From Thaumasiovibrio subtropicus (GTDB taxonomy: Bacteria > Pseudomonadota > Gammaproteobacteria > Enterobacterales > Vibrionaceae): a DNA stretch of 64,000 nt. The notes below the pieces were generated by a model that did no database searches, had not been told where the DNA came from, and worked only from the letters and a program-made list of their open reading frames with translations. The stretch's first letter is position 1, and each line of letters opens with the position of its first letter. Location: assembly GCF_019703835.1 (NCBI RefSeq), contig NZ_AP023055.1:62001-126000 (forward strand), in the 5' to 3' direction. A program made the position numbers and the translations under genes. Below are positions 1 to 7,142 of the stretch, piece after piece.

Positions 1-1512
1 TTTATTGGGGGCGCTGTTTTTCTTATCATCGGCTTTCTGAGCTATCTCTCTTCATATCAGGAAATTAAACGCTCTACCAAAGAAACGCTGTCATTTCGTG
101 TGGATAGTTTTAATCAGTATTTGCATATGATGGCAGTCAACAACCTCTCAATGCATGACTCTATGCAGAGCCACTATCAATTAGCGAAAAAAGGGTATCT
201 ATACAGTGAGGTTGTGGAAGGGATAACCTTTTTTCCTCAACAGAATGTCTACGGGTTATCTGCGTTCGACTCCCCCCAGTATGCGTCTCAGCTACTGGGT
301 ACACTAACCGCATTGGCTGATGTTGATATTTCTGCTCCTCATATCCAACATGAAATGACCGCTGTGATTACGCTTGATGAACAGTTGGCGGCTTACGTGG
401 GCGACGCTGAACTCGCTATTTGGACGTACTATCTTTCTCAGCATCGTTTTCTTTACTTACTGCCAAAATTGCGAGTGCGTGATTTTCAGATTACGCCAAG
501 CCTTTATGAGAAACCGTTTTGGACCCAAGTCATCCCTGAAGTTAATCCCGCAAGGAAACAGATAATCACCCCACTTTACGAAGACGCGGGTGGAGAAGGC
601 TTAATGGTGACAATTGCTAGTCCGGTGTATTCAGACGATACGTTCTTAGGGGTGATCTGTGTCGACGTGGGGATTGCGTACATGCGTTCAGTACTGACCA
701 TTGGTGACGCAGTGGGAGAATCGGTGTTAGTTGATGAAGAAGGGCTTTTAGCTGCAAAAGCGGAAGAGATTCATGTTGGCCAAGTGTTTCAAACTACCAC
801 TCTGGACAGTAAGCAACAGTGGCAAGAATATGCTGATCGTTGGGTTTATGCGACACCTATTGAAGAGGGACAGCTGTTTTTTGTACATGAGTTATCGAAG
901 TCAGAATTAATGACAAGTTCAATCAAAGCGTCGTTAACCACGTGGTTGTTTTTAATTATTGGTTATTTGTTGGGCGGCTTTGCTTATTACATGTATCGGG
1001 TGTCTATCAAGCATAAGAAACTGATGCGACTCGACCCGCTTACTCGACTGTATAATCGACGAGGTTTTAAAAATATCGTTTCTCCTATTTATGATAGCTT
1101 GATAGATAGCGAGGAAACAGGCGCTTTTTTATTGCTGGATATTGATAAGTTTAAAGCGGTCAATGATAACTATGGACACAGTGTGGGTGACGAGGTTATT
1201 CGTTCTATGGCTGAAATAATCAGCTCAATGGATCGTGAAGGTGCAGTGTGTAGCCGATGGGGTGGGGAAGAGTTTTTAGTCTTCATTCCGAATATCAGCC
1301 TAAATGATGCATTCAATCTTGCCGAGTCTATTCGTGCACGGGTAGAGACAACCCGCCATAGCCAACATCAACTTGCGATAACTATCAGTATAGGGCTATC
1401 GATCAGTTGCGGTAATAAACTGCCAGAATGGGTGATCAATCAAGCTGATGAAGCATTATATCGCGCGAAAAAGAACGGGCGGAATCGTACAGAGGTCTTT
1501 CTGCCGACGTAA
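1..1512 (+). CDS. Membrane sensor diguanylate cyclase, 5'-truncated by window edge
   Basis: The frame is open from base 1, so the start lies outside the window and the GTG at 100 is not the real start. The visible product begins inside a hydrophobic N-terminal membrane segment. A periplasmic Cache/PAS-like sensor region of about 270 residues follows, then a second membrane segment near codons 305-330 and a C-terminal GGDEF domain. The active-site loop reads GGEEF at codons 421-425, which is compatible with diguanylate cyclase activity (2 GTP to c-di-GMP). The inhibitory I-site position five residues upstream reads REGA instead of RxxD, so product feedback is probably absent. There is no EAL domain. 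The ligand of the sensor cannot be told from sequence. Confidence 0.93.
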   Translation, partial: FIGGAVFLIIGFLSYLSSYQEIKRSTKETLSFRVDSFNQYLHMMAVNNLSMHDSMQSHYQLAKKGYLYSEVVEGITFFPQQNVYGLSAFDSPQYASQLLGTLTALADVDISAPHIQHEMTAVITLDEQLAAYVGDAELAIWTYYLSQHRFLYLLPKLRVRDFQITPSLYEKPFWTQVIPEVNPARKQIITPLYEDAGGEGLMVTIASPVYSDDTFLGVICVDVGIAYMRSVLTIGDAVGESVLVDEEGLLAAKAEEIHVGQVFQTTTLDSKQQWQEYADRWVYATPIEEGQLFFVHELSKSELMTSSIKASLTTWLFLIIGYLLGGFAYYMYRVSIKHKKLMRLDPLTRLYNRRGFKNIVSPIYDSLIDSEETGAFLLLDIDKFKAVNDNYGHSVGDEVIRSMAEIISSMDREGAVCSRWGGEEFLVFIPNISLNDAFNLAESIRARVETTRHSQHQLAITISIGLSISCGNKLPEWVINQADEALYRAKKNGRNRTEVFLPT

Positions 1513-1534
1513 TCCACCCATTGCGGTTTTACTG

Positions 1535-1799
1535 TATACTCAAGCCACCTCAAGATGCGTGTTCAGCGAGAGTTTCTAGGTTTGCCATCGAGGCACTGCT
1601 TTGAAGATCTAGTGGGCTAAATCAAAAAGCAGTAACAAAGGTGGCGAGCCTAGAAAACTCGCCCTTCGGGAAGCGACTAGCGCCCCGATTTCTGCGTTAA
1701 ATGTGTTTGAAAGGGGAAAGCCATTCCTTCACACATTTGCCTTGAACTCGACGCGCTAGTCTGCTTCTGAATCTCGCATCTTGAGGTGGCTTGAGTATA
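1535..1799. repeat. 265-bp inverted-repeat element (full copy)
   Basis: The ends (1535-1559 and 1775-1799) are a perfect 25-bp inverted repeat. Inside are further nested dyads: GAGTTTCTAGG near 1570 with CCTAGAAAACTC near 1650, GACTAGCGC near 1675 with GCGCTAGTC near 1753, and AAATGTGTTTG with a complementary block near 1730. As RNA the whole element could fold into one long branched hairpin. It codes for nothing and fills the gap between the GGDEF gene and the convergent Cof-type phosphatase gene. The left half (about 1538-1662) has a diverged second copy at 57592-57712, which marks a dispersed intergenic repeat family. I do not recognise its published name. It could be MITE-like or a structured RNA or terminator element. 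Confidence 0.85.
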
Positions 1800-1812
1800 T
1801 TCAATAAAGCGG

Positions 1813-2619
1813 TTACTGCCTTTGTTCGAGAAGCCGCTCTAAAACGACATACACGCCTTTGTCTTCATTGCTGGGTGCGATAAAGCGGGCATACGCTTTG
1901 ACTTTCTCATGGGCGTTTTCCATTGCGTATGCGTGGTAACTCGCCTCCAGCATTTCAACATCGTTAAAGTAGTCGCCAAAGCTCATGGTTTCTTCATAGG
2001 TGAATCCCATGGTCTCTTGAAGGTGCCGAATGGCATCGCCTTTTGAGGCGCGAGCATTCATGACATCTAACCAGATCGCGGCACTCACAACGACTTGATG
2101 ACTGTCTCCGAATGCGGCATGGATGCTCGGGTAAACCAAGGCTTCTGTTCCGCCGAAATGGAGGATTGCTACTTTGATGAACTCGTCTTCTACGCTGAGT
2201 AAGTCATCGACGTACTCGCATCTATGGTAATAGCGCGCAATCTCTTCACATGCTGTCGGGTCTTGGGTCTCGATATACGCTGATTTTTTGCCACACAAAA
2301 CAATAAACGCATCATCAATGGCGCGGGTTGTTTCAATGACTTGGGTGATTTCGTCGCGGTCAATGGTGGCGCTGTAGAGCTCTTCACCTTTGTACATCAC
2401 GAGGGTGCCATTTTCAGCAATGAATACCATCTCATTTTGTTGCGCCGAGAAGGTCTCTAGTAAGCTGTAGTATTGGCGGCCAGATGCCGCAGCAAACAGA
2501 ATCCCGGCCTGTTCAAGACGAGGAAATAACGTGTGAAAGTCGGGTGATAAGACTTTGCTGTTGTCCAGCAAGGTGCCGTCCATATCGGTGGCGATAAACT
2601 TAATTTTAGATGACGTCAT
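1813..2619 (-). CDS. Cof-type HAD-IIB sugar phosphatase
   Basis: About 268 residues. The N-terminal motif I is DMDGTLLD, and the C-terminal motif is the SFGDYFNDVEML block that binds Mg2+ (motif IV). An inserted C2-type cap lies between them, as in YidA/YbhA-type Cof hydrolases, which dephosphorylate sugar phosphates or similar small phosphates in the cytosol. I start it at the internal ATG (MTSSKIKF) because the longer frame begins with TTG seven codons upstream and adds no conserved sequence. The next gene upstream on the same strand ends 42 bases away. Its substrate is unknown. Confidence 0.88.
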   Translation of the reverse strand: MTSSKIKFIATDMDGTLLDNSKVLSPDFHTLFPRLEQAGILFAAASGRQYYSLLETFSAQQNEMVFIAENGTLVMYKGEELYSATIDRDEITQVIETTRAIDDAFIVLCGKKSAYIETQDPTACEEIARYYHRCEYVDDLLSVEDEFIKVAILHFGGTEALVYPSIHAAFGDSHQVVVSAAIWLDVMNARASKGDAIRHLQETMGFTYEETMSFGDYFNDVEMLEASYHAYAMENAHEKVKAYARFIAPSNEDKGVYVVLERLLEQRQ

Positions 2620-2661
2620 AAGCGCGCTCTTCGCTAGCAATTTGCCATCACGCTACCTTGT

Positions 2662-3789
2662 TTAAGGTTGAAGATCAAAAACAAAGCCGTGAGGAATTGT
2701 ACACAGAGGGTACATAGATCCATATCTCACTAACACATGCCAGAGCAGTTTGTAGGGTTGCAGCGCGGCAGCAATATCCATTGCACTTGCTGTGCCCACA
2801 GCTTGATAGCGATGATTGACGTATTGGCCAAGAGCATGCGCGTTTAATGTCGGTTGCTGAGTAAATTCAGCGATTTGTTTCGCGATCTCGGGCATGCTTG
2901 GGCCTCGAAAATCCGTTGGCACCTCCGACAGGGTGAGCTGATACCCTTGTCGCCACTGCAGAACGATGTCGTAGCGTTCGCATAAGGTCTGTAAATCGCG
3001 CTCAATCGGGGTGCCTCGATAGCTACTATCGGCAACGAGGTGGGTGACATCATCCGCCAAGCGCAAGTCACCATGTATTTGTGCTTCGATGTAGTGATCC
3101 AGATTTCCAGCATTTTGAACTTCGGTTTCGCACTTGCCTAGTGTTGTAAGCACGTCATTGATGATGGATTTTGGCCTGATGTCACTGAGCCCTAGACAGG
3201 TCTCACGTTCAAAGCTCTCATTGAGCATCGCGGCGAGTAATGGCAAAAAGTGGTTGATGGTGCCCCGTATTGGTGGCGCAAGATGAGAATCGCCAAAGCT
3301 GAAAGTACTGCGTTGGGTAACATCGGGGGCAAAAACGAAGAAACAGCTCCCAAACCGAGGGCAAGGACCATCTGCATGTTGGGCGATGTTTAATGCGCCG
3401 TATTTAGGCCGCTCAGGCAGTGAAGCCTGGGTAAAATGATCTCCGAAAAGGTGATTCTCCCAATCAGCGCGCTCGCCTTTGGCGCTGGGGTCAAGTTTGC
3501 CGTTGGATATCCGGGATTCAAACTGGCTGACATAGCGGCCTGATTGAAGGAGTGATTGCACGACGTTGACCGTCTGGTTGTCTGCTGTGGTAGTCAGCCG
3601 ATCTGGGTGAAAGTGAGCGCATACCCGCGCATGCGCGGCAATGTTGGAGAGCGAGGCTTGCAATGCTTGCGGGGATACATCGCTCATCGCAAGGATATGA
3701 TTCACCTCACTCTGCGCTTTTTGCATCAATGACTGGGCATAATTTTCAACATAGTGAATGGCGTTTCGCTGGGCGGTGGTCAACAGCAT
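2662..3789 (-). CDS. DUF3626 family protein
   Basis: A 375-residue soluble protein without signal peptide or membrane segments. The N-terminal helix-rich part contains CAHFHPDR, and the middle carries the pattern YGALN...PRFGSCFF...STFSFGDS. From memory this matches the DUF3626 family of unknown function. The invariant arginines, glycines and the F-x-F-G-D-S block suggest an enzyme fold. I do not assign an activity. It lies on the same strand as, and 42 bases before, the Cof phosphatase gene, so the two could be cotranscribed. Upstream is a 105-base gap before the carboxymuconolactone decarboxylase gene. Confidence 0.7.
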   Translation of the reverse strand: MLLTTAQRNAIHYVENYAQSLMQKAQSEVNHILAMSDVSPQALQASLSNIAAHARVCAHFHPDRLTTTADNQTVNVVQSLLQSGRYVSQFESRISNGKLDPSAKGERADWENHLFGDHFTQASLPERPKYGALNIAQHADGPCPRFGSCFFVFAPDVTQRSTFSFGDSHLAPPIRGTINHFLPLLAAMLNESFERETCLGLSDIRPKSIINDVLTTLGKCETEVQNAGNLDHYIEAQIHGDLRLADDVTHLVADSSYRGTPIERDLQTLCERYDIVLQWRQGYQLTLSEVPTDFRGPSMPEIAKQIAEFTQQPTLNAHALGQYVNHRYQAVGTASAMDIAAALQPYKLLWHVLVRYGSMYPLCTIPHGFVFDLQP

Positions 3790-3894
3790 GCTTGTTACCC
3801 TGTGGTTCTATCCTTTTGTTTTCAATAGCGTAACAGACTTACTGTGACCCCGACAATGTGAGGAGGCTGGAGCATAGATTGCTAAAGCAAAGAC

Positions 3895-4275
3895 TTATTG
3901 GCTTTTATGTTCCGACAACACCTCTTTTAGCGCAAACATGCCATTTAATGCCGCGGGAAAACCTGCATAGACCGACATTTGTAAAATCACTTCTTTAAGC
4001 TCGTCTTCGGTGCATCCGACATTGAGTGCAGCATGCAGGTGAACCTTGAGTTGAGGCTGACAGTTACCCAATGACGTGAGTGCGGCGACAGTGGCAATCT
4101 CGCGAGATTTTAGGTCTAAACCTGAGCGGGAATAGATATCTCCAAAAGGATATTCGATGGTGTATTGGGCGAGATCTGGGCAGATATCGGCGAGGCTATC
4201 GATGACGCGTTGCCCGGCGTCACCATCAATCTCTTTCAGAGCCTTAAGTCCCCGGGTATATCGTGTATTTTGCAT
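3895..4275 (-). CDS. Carboxymuconolactone decarboxylase family protein
   Basis: 126 residues covering one CMD domain, with the typical core LKSREIATVAALTSLGN followed by HLHAALNVGCTEDELKEVI. It lacks the CxxC pair of AhpD-type peroxidase reductases, so a lactone decarboxylase, isomerase or redox-sensing role remains open. It lies 69 bases downstream of a MerR-family regulator gene on the same strand. The gap holds a MerR-type promoter whose dyad sits between -35 and -10, so the MerR protein very probably regulates it. Members of this family are often paired with MerR regulators that respond to electrophiles or oxidants; that link is an inference here. Confidence 0.88.
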   Translation of the reverse strand: MQNTRYTRGLKALKEIDGDAGQRVIDSLADICPDLAQYTIEYPFGDIYSRSGLDLKSREIATVAALTSLGNCQPQLKVHLHAALNVGCTEDELKEVILQMSVYAGFPAALNGMFALKEVLSEHKSQ

Positions 4276-4310
4276 AAGTCATCCTATTCATTTGGTTCGA
4301 TGGAAGACCT

Positions 4311-4341
4311 AGGCTACCTGTTAGAGTGAACTCTAACGCAA
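4311..4341 (-). promoter_or_regulatory. MerR-type promoter/operator upstream of the CMD gene
   Basis: Read on the minus strand, a -35 like TTGCGT (4341-4336) and a -10 like TAGCCT (4316-4311) are separated by 19 bases, the over-long spacing typical of MerR-controlled promoters. The spacer carries the dyad GTTAGAGT-N2-ACTCTAAC (4320-4337) with perfect 8-bp arms. The MerR gene ends only four bases away, so the site serves the CMD gene. Confidence 0.8.
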
Positions 4342-4344
4342 GGA

Positions 4345-4731
4345 TTATTTTTCAGTGCTGGTAAGGTGGTTTGAGTCACTTTGGATGAGATCATCGTAGA
4401 GCGCGATCTTCTCATTTAATGCAGTGAGATGTGTCTGTTGTTCCGCGATTTGTTGAATGAGCTTGTGTTGATGCGCTTGCAGTAAAGTTTGTCGCTCACG
4501 CAAGGTACTATCACCTTTTTCACGCATTTGAGCGTAGAGCTGGATATCAGCAAGTGGCATACCGGTATTTTTGAGGCGCAAGATGAAAGTGACCCAAGAG
4601 AGCGCTTTTACAGTGTAAATTCGTCGACCACTTTGGTCGCGCTGAATCTGCTTGAGAAGACCAATTTTCTCGTAATAGCGTAACGTGTGAGGAGACAGGC
4701 CTGTACGCTCGCTGAAGGTTTTCATATCCAT
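4345..4731 (-). CDS. MerR family transcriptional regulator
   Basis: 128 residues. The N-terminal winged helix-turn-helix is typical (FSERTGLSPHTLRYYEKIGLL), with the second wing at RRIYTVKALSWVTFILRLKNTGMPL. A long dimerisation helix and a short C-terminal tail follow. The tail contains no cysteine, so this is not a metal sensor of the CueR/ZntR type. It more closely resembles regulators that respond to organic or oxidative signals. Its own gene precedes the CMD gene in the same direction, and its predicted operator lies in the intervening gap. It is divergent from the copper operon, but that operon's operator has CueR-box sequence rather than this regulator's GTTAGAGT half-site. Confidence 0.93.
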   Translation of the reverse strand: MDMKTFSERTGLSPHTLRYYEKIGLLKQIQRDQSGRRIYTVKALSWVTFILRLKNTGMPLADIQLYAQMREKGDSTLRERQTLLQAHQHKLIQQIAEQQTHLTALNEKIALYDDLIQSDSNHLTSTEK

Positions 4732-4847
4732 AGGAAGTGATCGTGATAGGTAACAATGGATACCATGATTGCACTTCAGCGAGGAGGTGTAAAATGAATG
4801 TCGATGTCGTTACCGCACGCCAAATGCGTCTCAATGGACAATGAATA

Positions 4848-4878
4848 TTGACCTTACCCCAAGGGGAAGGTTTACACT
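4848..4878 (+). promoter_or_regulatory. CueR-type copper-responsive promoter
   Basis: A -35 TTGACC (4848-4853) and a -10 TACACT (4873-4878) are separated by exactly 19 bases. The dyad ACCTTACCCC / GGGGAAGGT overlaps the -35 and fills most of the spacer. This closely matches the E. coli copA/CueR operator (ACCTTCC with GGAAGGT and 19-bp spacing). It points to the plus-strand operon of the Cys/His-rich exported protein and cueP. The CueR gene itself is not in the window. Confidence 0.9.
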
Positions 4879-4904
4879 CTGTTGACTTTAGAGAGATTGT
4901 TACC

Positions 4905-4928
4905 ATGCATAGGACTGCCGCGCATTGA
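4905..4928 (+). CDS. Possible 7-codon upstream ORF coupled to the next gene
   Basis: An ATG at 4905 opens MHRTAAH and stops at a TGA (4926-4928) that overlaps the ATG of the next gene (TGATG). The following gene has no visible Shine-Dalgarno sequence of its own, so reinitiation from this short frame would explain how it is translated. The assignment rests only on position and overlap. Confidence 0.3.
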   Translation: MHRTAAH

Positions 4929-5296
4929 TGGATCGAATACCTCGCCTTACACTTTGGTTTTTGCTACTGGCTTTGTCACTTGGGAGTTTGCCGAGGTTTT
5001 CAGCGCTGACAGAAATGCCGCTAGCGATGAGCAAAGAAAATTGCCATTCGAATCGGGGTGAAGATCATCAAAGCGAGCATCTTGTCTCTGTGGGTTCTTT
5101 AACGCCGTCGTGTCAGCATGATAGACAAACGGCTTGCTGCTTAACGGTCTCTTGCGCTGTTCCTATGGGTATTCTTACACAACAGTTCGGCGTTCCGCAC
5201 TATGAGCTCGATGCACATGCTGTGCTGGAATGGGTCTTTCTGTATCTTTCTCCCAATGTCTCTGGGTTTTATCGCCCTCCTATTCAACTTGGTTAA
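4928..5296 (+). CDS. Small exported Cys/His-rich protein of a copper operon
   Basis: 122 residues. An N-terminal hydrophobic segment (RLTLWFLLLALSLGSLP) acts as signal peptide or anchor. A His/Cys-rich stretch follows (ENCHSNRGEDHQSEH, SCQHDRQTACC), then a conserved-looking SCAVPMGI and a C-terminal YRPPIQ. This layout resembles the short DUF2946/CopL-like proteins found next to copper-resistance genes, but I cannot confirm the family. It starts 50 bases downstream of the CueR-type promoter and precedes cueP by about 70 bases, so a copper-binding or copper-sensing envelope role is the best inference. The longer frame starting with TTG at 4925 adds only one codon. Confidence 0.75.
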   Translation: MDRIPRLTLWFLLLALSLGSLPRFSALTEMPLAMSKENCHSNRGEDHQSEHLVSVGSLTPSCQHDRQTACCLTVSCAVPMGILTQQFGVPHYELDAHAVLEWVFLYLSPNVSGFYRPPIQLG

Positions 5297-5365
5297 TCAC
5301 TCAAATTGTGACGTTTAGTCGTTTATAGACATGAGATATTGAATTAAGAAAAGAGACGCAGAGAT

Positions 5366-5905
5366 ATGAAAAATTTAGTGAAATCGCTAGCAATGTTAAC
5401 CGTGGTTGTGCCGCTATTTGCTGCCGTTCAGGCATCGGCGATGACGGCGGAAGCGTTCAGCCAATTATCGCCACAAGCGGCATTAAAGCAATCTCATCAA
5501 TGGCATAGAACAGGTGAAGCCAGCGTAAAGGTACTGCCGAATGTGTTGGAAGCGCAATTGCCGAATGGTGAGCAAGTTTCAATCCCGCTCGACGATGCGT
5601 TTTTGCTGTCGATCGCCCCATTTGTGACTCAAACACACCCTTGTACCTACCACGTGCCGACGGGTTGCCAAGGTGAGATGGTCGCTGAAACCATGCAGTT
5701 ATCTATTGTTGATCAGACAACCGGTAAGGTCATTCGCGAAGAGACAGTGACAACGCAGAAAGATGGCTTTATCGACATCTGGATGCCAAGGGACGGCGAA
5801 TATGAATTTACGCTTCGACAAGGAGATCGTGTTGCGTCTGAGGTACTCAGTACTAAGGGAGATAGCAGGACGTGCATTACAACGATGCAGCTCGTTGCGA
5901 TCTAG
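5366..5905 (+). CDS. cueP: CueP family periplasmic copper-binding protein
   Basis: 179 residues with a clear signal peptide (cleavage after about residue 25, ASA). It carries the CueP fingerprint: HPCTYHVPTGCQGEM at 91-105 and SRTC near 170. Cys93, Cys101 and Cys170 correspond closely in spacing to the three copper-binding cysteines of Salmonella CueP. In that organism CueP is a major periplasmic copper protein that supplies SodC, and its gene is induced by CueR-family regulators. Here the gene is second in an operon behind a CueR-type promoter, which fits. A strong intrinsic terminator follows 21 bases after the stop. Confidence 0.93.
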   Translation: MKNLVKSLAMLTVVVPLFAAVQASAMTAEAFSQLSPQAALKQSHQWHRTGEASVKVLPNVLEAQLPNGEQVSIPLDDAFLLSIAPFVTQTHPCTYHVPTGCQGEMVAETMQLSIVDQTTGKVIREETVTTQKDGFIDIWMPRDGEYEFTLRQGDRVASEVLSTKGDSRTCITTMQLVAI

Positions 5906-5925
5906 TGAGCGTCGTTAAGTTGATA

Positions 5926-5957
5926 AAAAGCCGTAACCATGGGGTTACGGCTTTTTT
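5926..5957 (+). terminator. Intrinsic terminator after cueP
   Basis: An 11-bp stem AAGCCGTAACC / GGTTACGGCTT with a 4-base loop is followed by a T run. It lies between cueP and a convergent short minus-strand ORF and, being flanked by A and T runs, could serve both directions. Confidence 0.9.
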
Positions 5958-5958
5958 A

Positions 5959-6099
5959 TTATCCTAAGAACACGCGCGACCGATTATCGCTATGATTGTT
6001 TTTATTTTGCGGGTAGGTCGGGGTGTTGACGAATCGACCGTAAATAAAAGACTTGGTCTCTTTCAACTCGCGCCTTTTGAAAGCGGTATGTTTAGCCAT
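5959..6099 (-). CDS. Small hypothetical protein (46 aa)
   Basis: A minus-strand frame opening MAKHTAFKRRELKETKS, rich in Lys/Arg at the start and Asn/Ser at the end. The ATG is preceded at good distance by a strong purine-rich Shine-Dalgarno (AAGGGAAAGGA). The stop abuts the bidirectional terminator shared with cueP. These two points argue for a real gene despite its size. I do not recognise the product. The rest of the gap (6100-6425) holds only the presumed promoters of this gene and of the two-component operon. Confidence 0.5.
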   Translation of the reverse strand: MAKHTAFKRRELKETKSFIYGRFVNTPTYPQNKNNHSDNRSRVFLG

Positions 6100-6425
6100 T
6101 CCTTTCCCTTCTTTAGCCTGACTGACGTTTTGCATGACTGCAGTGAAGTTAATGTTGTTATCTGTGCGGCATTGGTATTGACGCATAAGTTAATGATCAC
6201 TTCTCTCTGGGGGAGTGCAGGCAGTGTAACGGTTTGTGATGGAGGAGTTTGTAAGGCTTTGTTATGTTCTTGTTGCGCATGAATAGCGTGGCACACCTCA
6301 TAAATCGTTGGTTTTGTAAGAGAACACTTACAAAACAGTGATAAGCGGTGGTTTTCTGATAATCGAGTTAAATAGATAATAGGGAGATTATACCAAGTCA
6401 GTGTCTGGATGGGGGATTGAGGCAG

Positions 6426-7136
6426 ATGACGCAAGAGAACAAAACGCTGTTGGTGGTCGATGATAATCAGGAGATCCTCGATGCACTCAGTGAATACCTA
6501 GGCAAGTCGGGGTTTGACGTCATGACGGCAAGAAATGGCGATGAAATGTGGCAGCAACTGCAAAACTGCACACCGGCTTTAGTGATTCTCGATATCATGC
6601 TACCCGGCGATGATGGCTTGACGCTGTGCCGCAAGTTACGTCATATCTCCCATGTCCCCATTATAATGCTGACGGCCGTGACTGACGATGCGGATCGTAT
6701 TGCGGGTTTAGAGATTGGTGCGGATGATTACATCACCAAATCGTTTAATCCGCGAGAGCTATTGGCGCGCATTAAAGCCTTGCTGCGCCGCAGCCAGTAT
6801 GGCAGTGAAGGCGGGCCGCAGCGCAAATTGCGTTTTGAGGCGTGGACGTTTGATTCTCTGAAGCGGCAGTTGATTCATGATGACGGATACCGTATCGCGC
6901 TTTCTGGTGCTGATTTCTCTTTACTCACCTTGATGGTTCACAATCCGAATAAGCTACTCAGCCGCGATGATATTTCCATGGCCTTGTGGGGGCGTGAAGC
7001 AGACCCGTTTGAACGAGGCATTGATGTGCAAATCAGCCGGCTACGCAAGCATCTGCGTGATGATGACCGTTCATTGATCATGACAGTACGAAACAAGGGC
7101 TACATGATGGTGATTGAATCACTGACAGAAGTGTGA
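6426..7136 (+). CDS. OmpR-family response regulator (GltR-like)
   Basis: 236 residues. A receiver domain with acidic pair DD near residue 12, phospho-acceptor Asp56 (VILDIMLPGDDG) and the conserved Lys (K-S-F-N-P) is followed by an OmpR/PhoB winged-helix domain ending RTVRNKGYMM-like. It is first in a three-gene operon; the kinase gene starts 6 bases after its stop. I use the ATG at 6426; a TTG three codons upstream is also possible. The kinase and the glucose-type binding protein next to it recall the GltR/GtrS/Gts set of pseudomonads, so a sugar-responsive role is likely. Confidence 0.93.
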   Translation: MTQENKTLLVVDDNQEILDALSEYLGKSGFDVMTARNGDEMWQQLQNCTPALVILDIMLPGDDGLTLCRKLRHISHVPIIMLTAVTDDADRIAGLEIGADDYITKSFNPRELLARIKALLRRSQYGSEGGPQRKLRFEAWTFDSLKRQLIHDDGYRIALSGADFSLLTLMVHNPNKLLSRDDISMALWGREADPFERGIDVQISRLRKHLRDDDRSLIMTVRNKGYMMVIESLTEV

Positions 7137-7142
7137 TTTGTT

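Noticed and set aside
4345..4731. Calling the MerR gene cueR because a CueR-type promoter is close
   Set aside because: It has no C-terminal metal-binding cysteines, and its own operator sequence differs from the CueR box.
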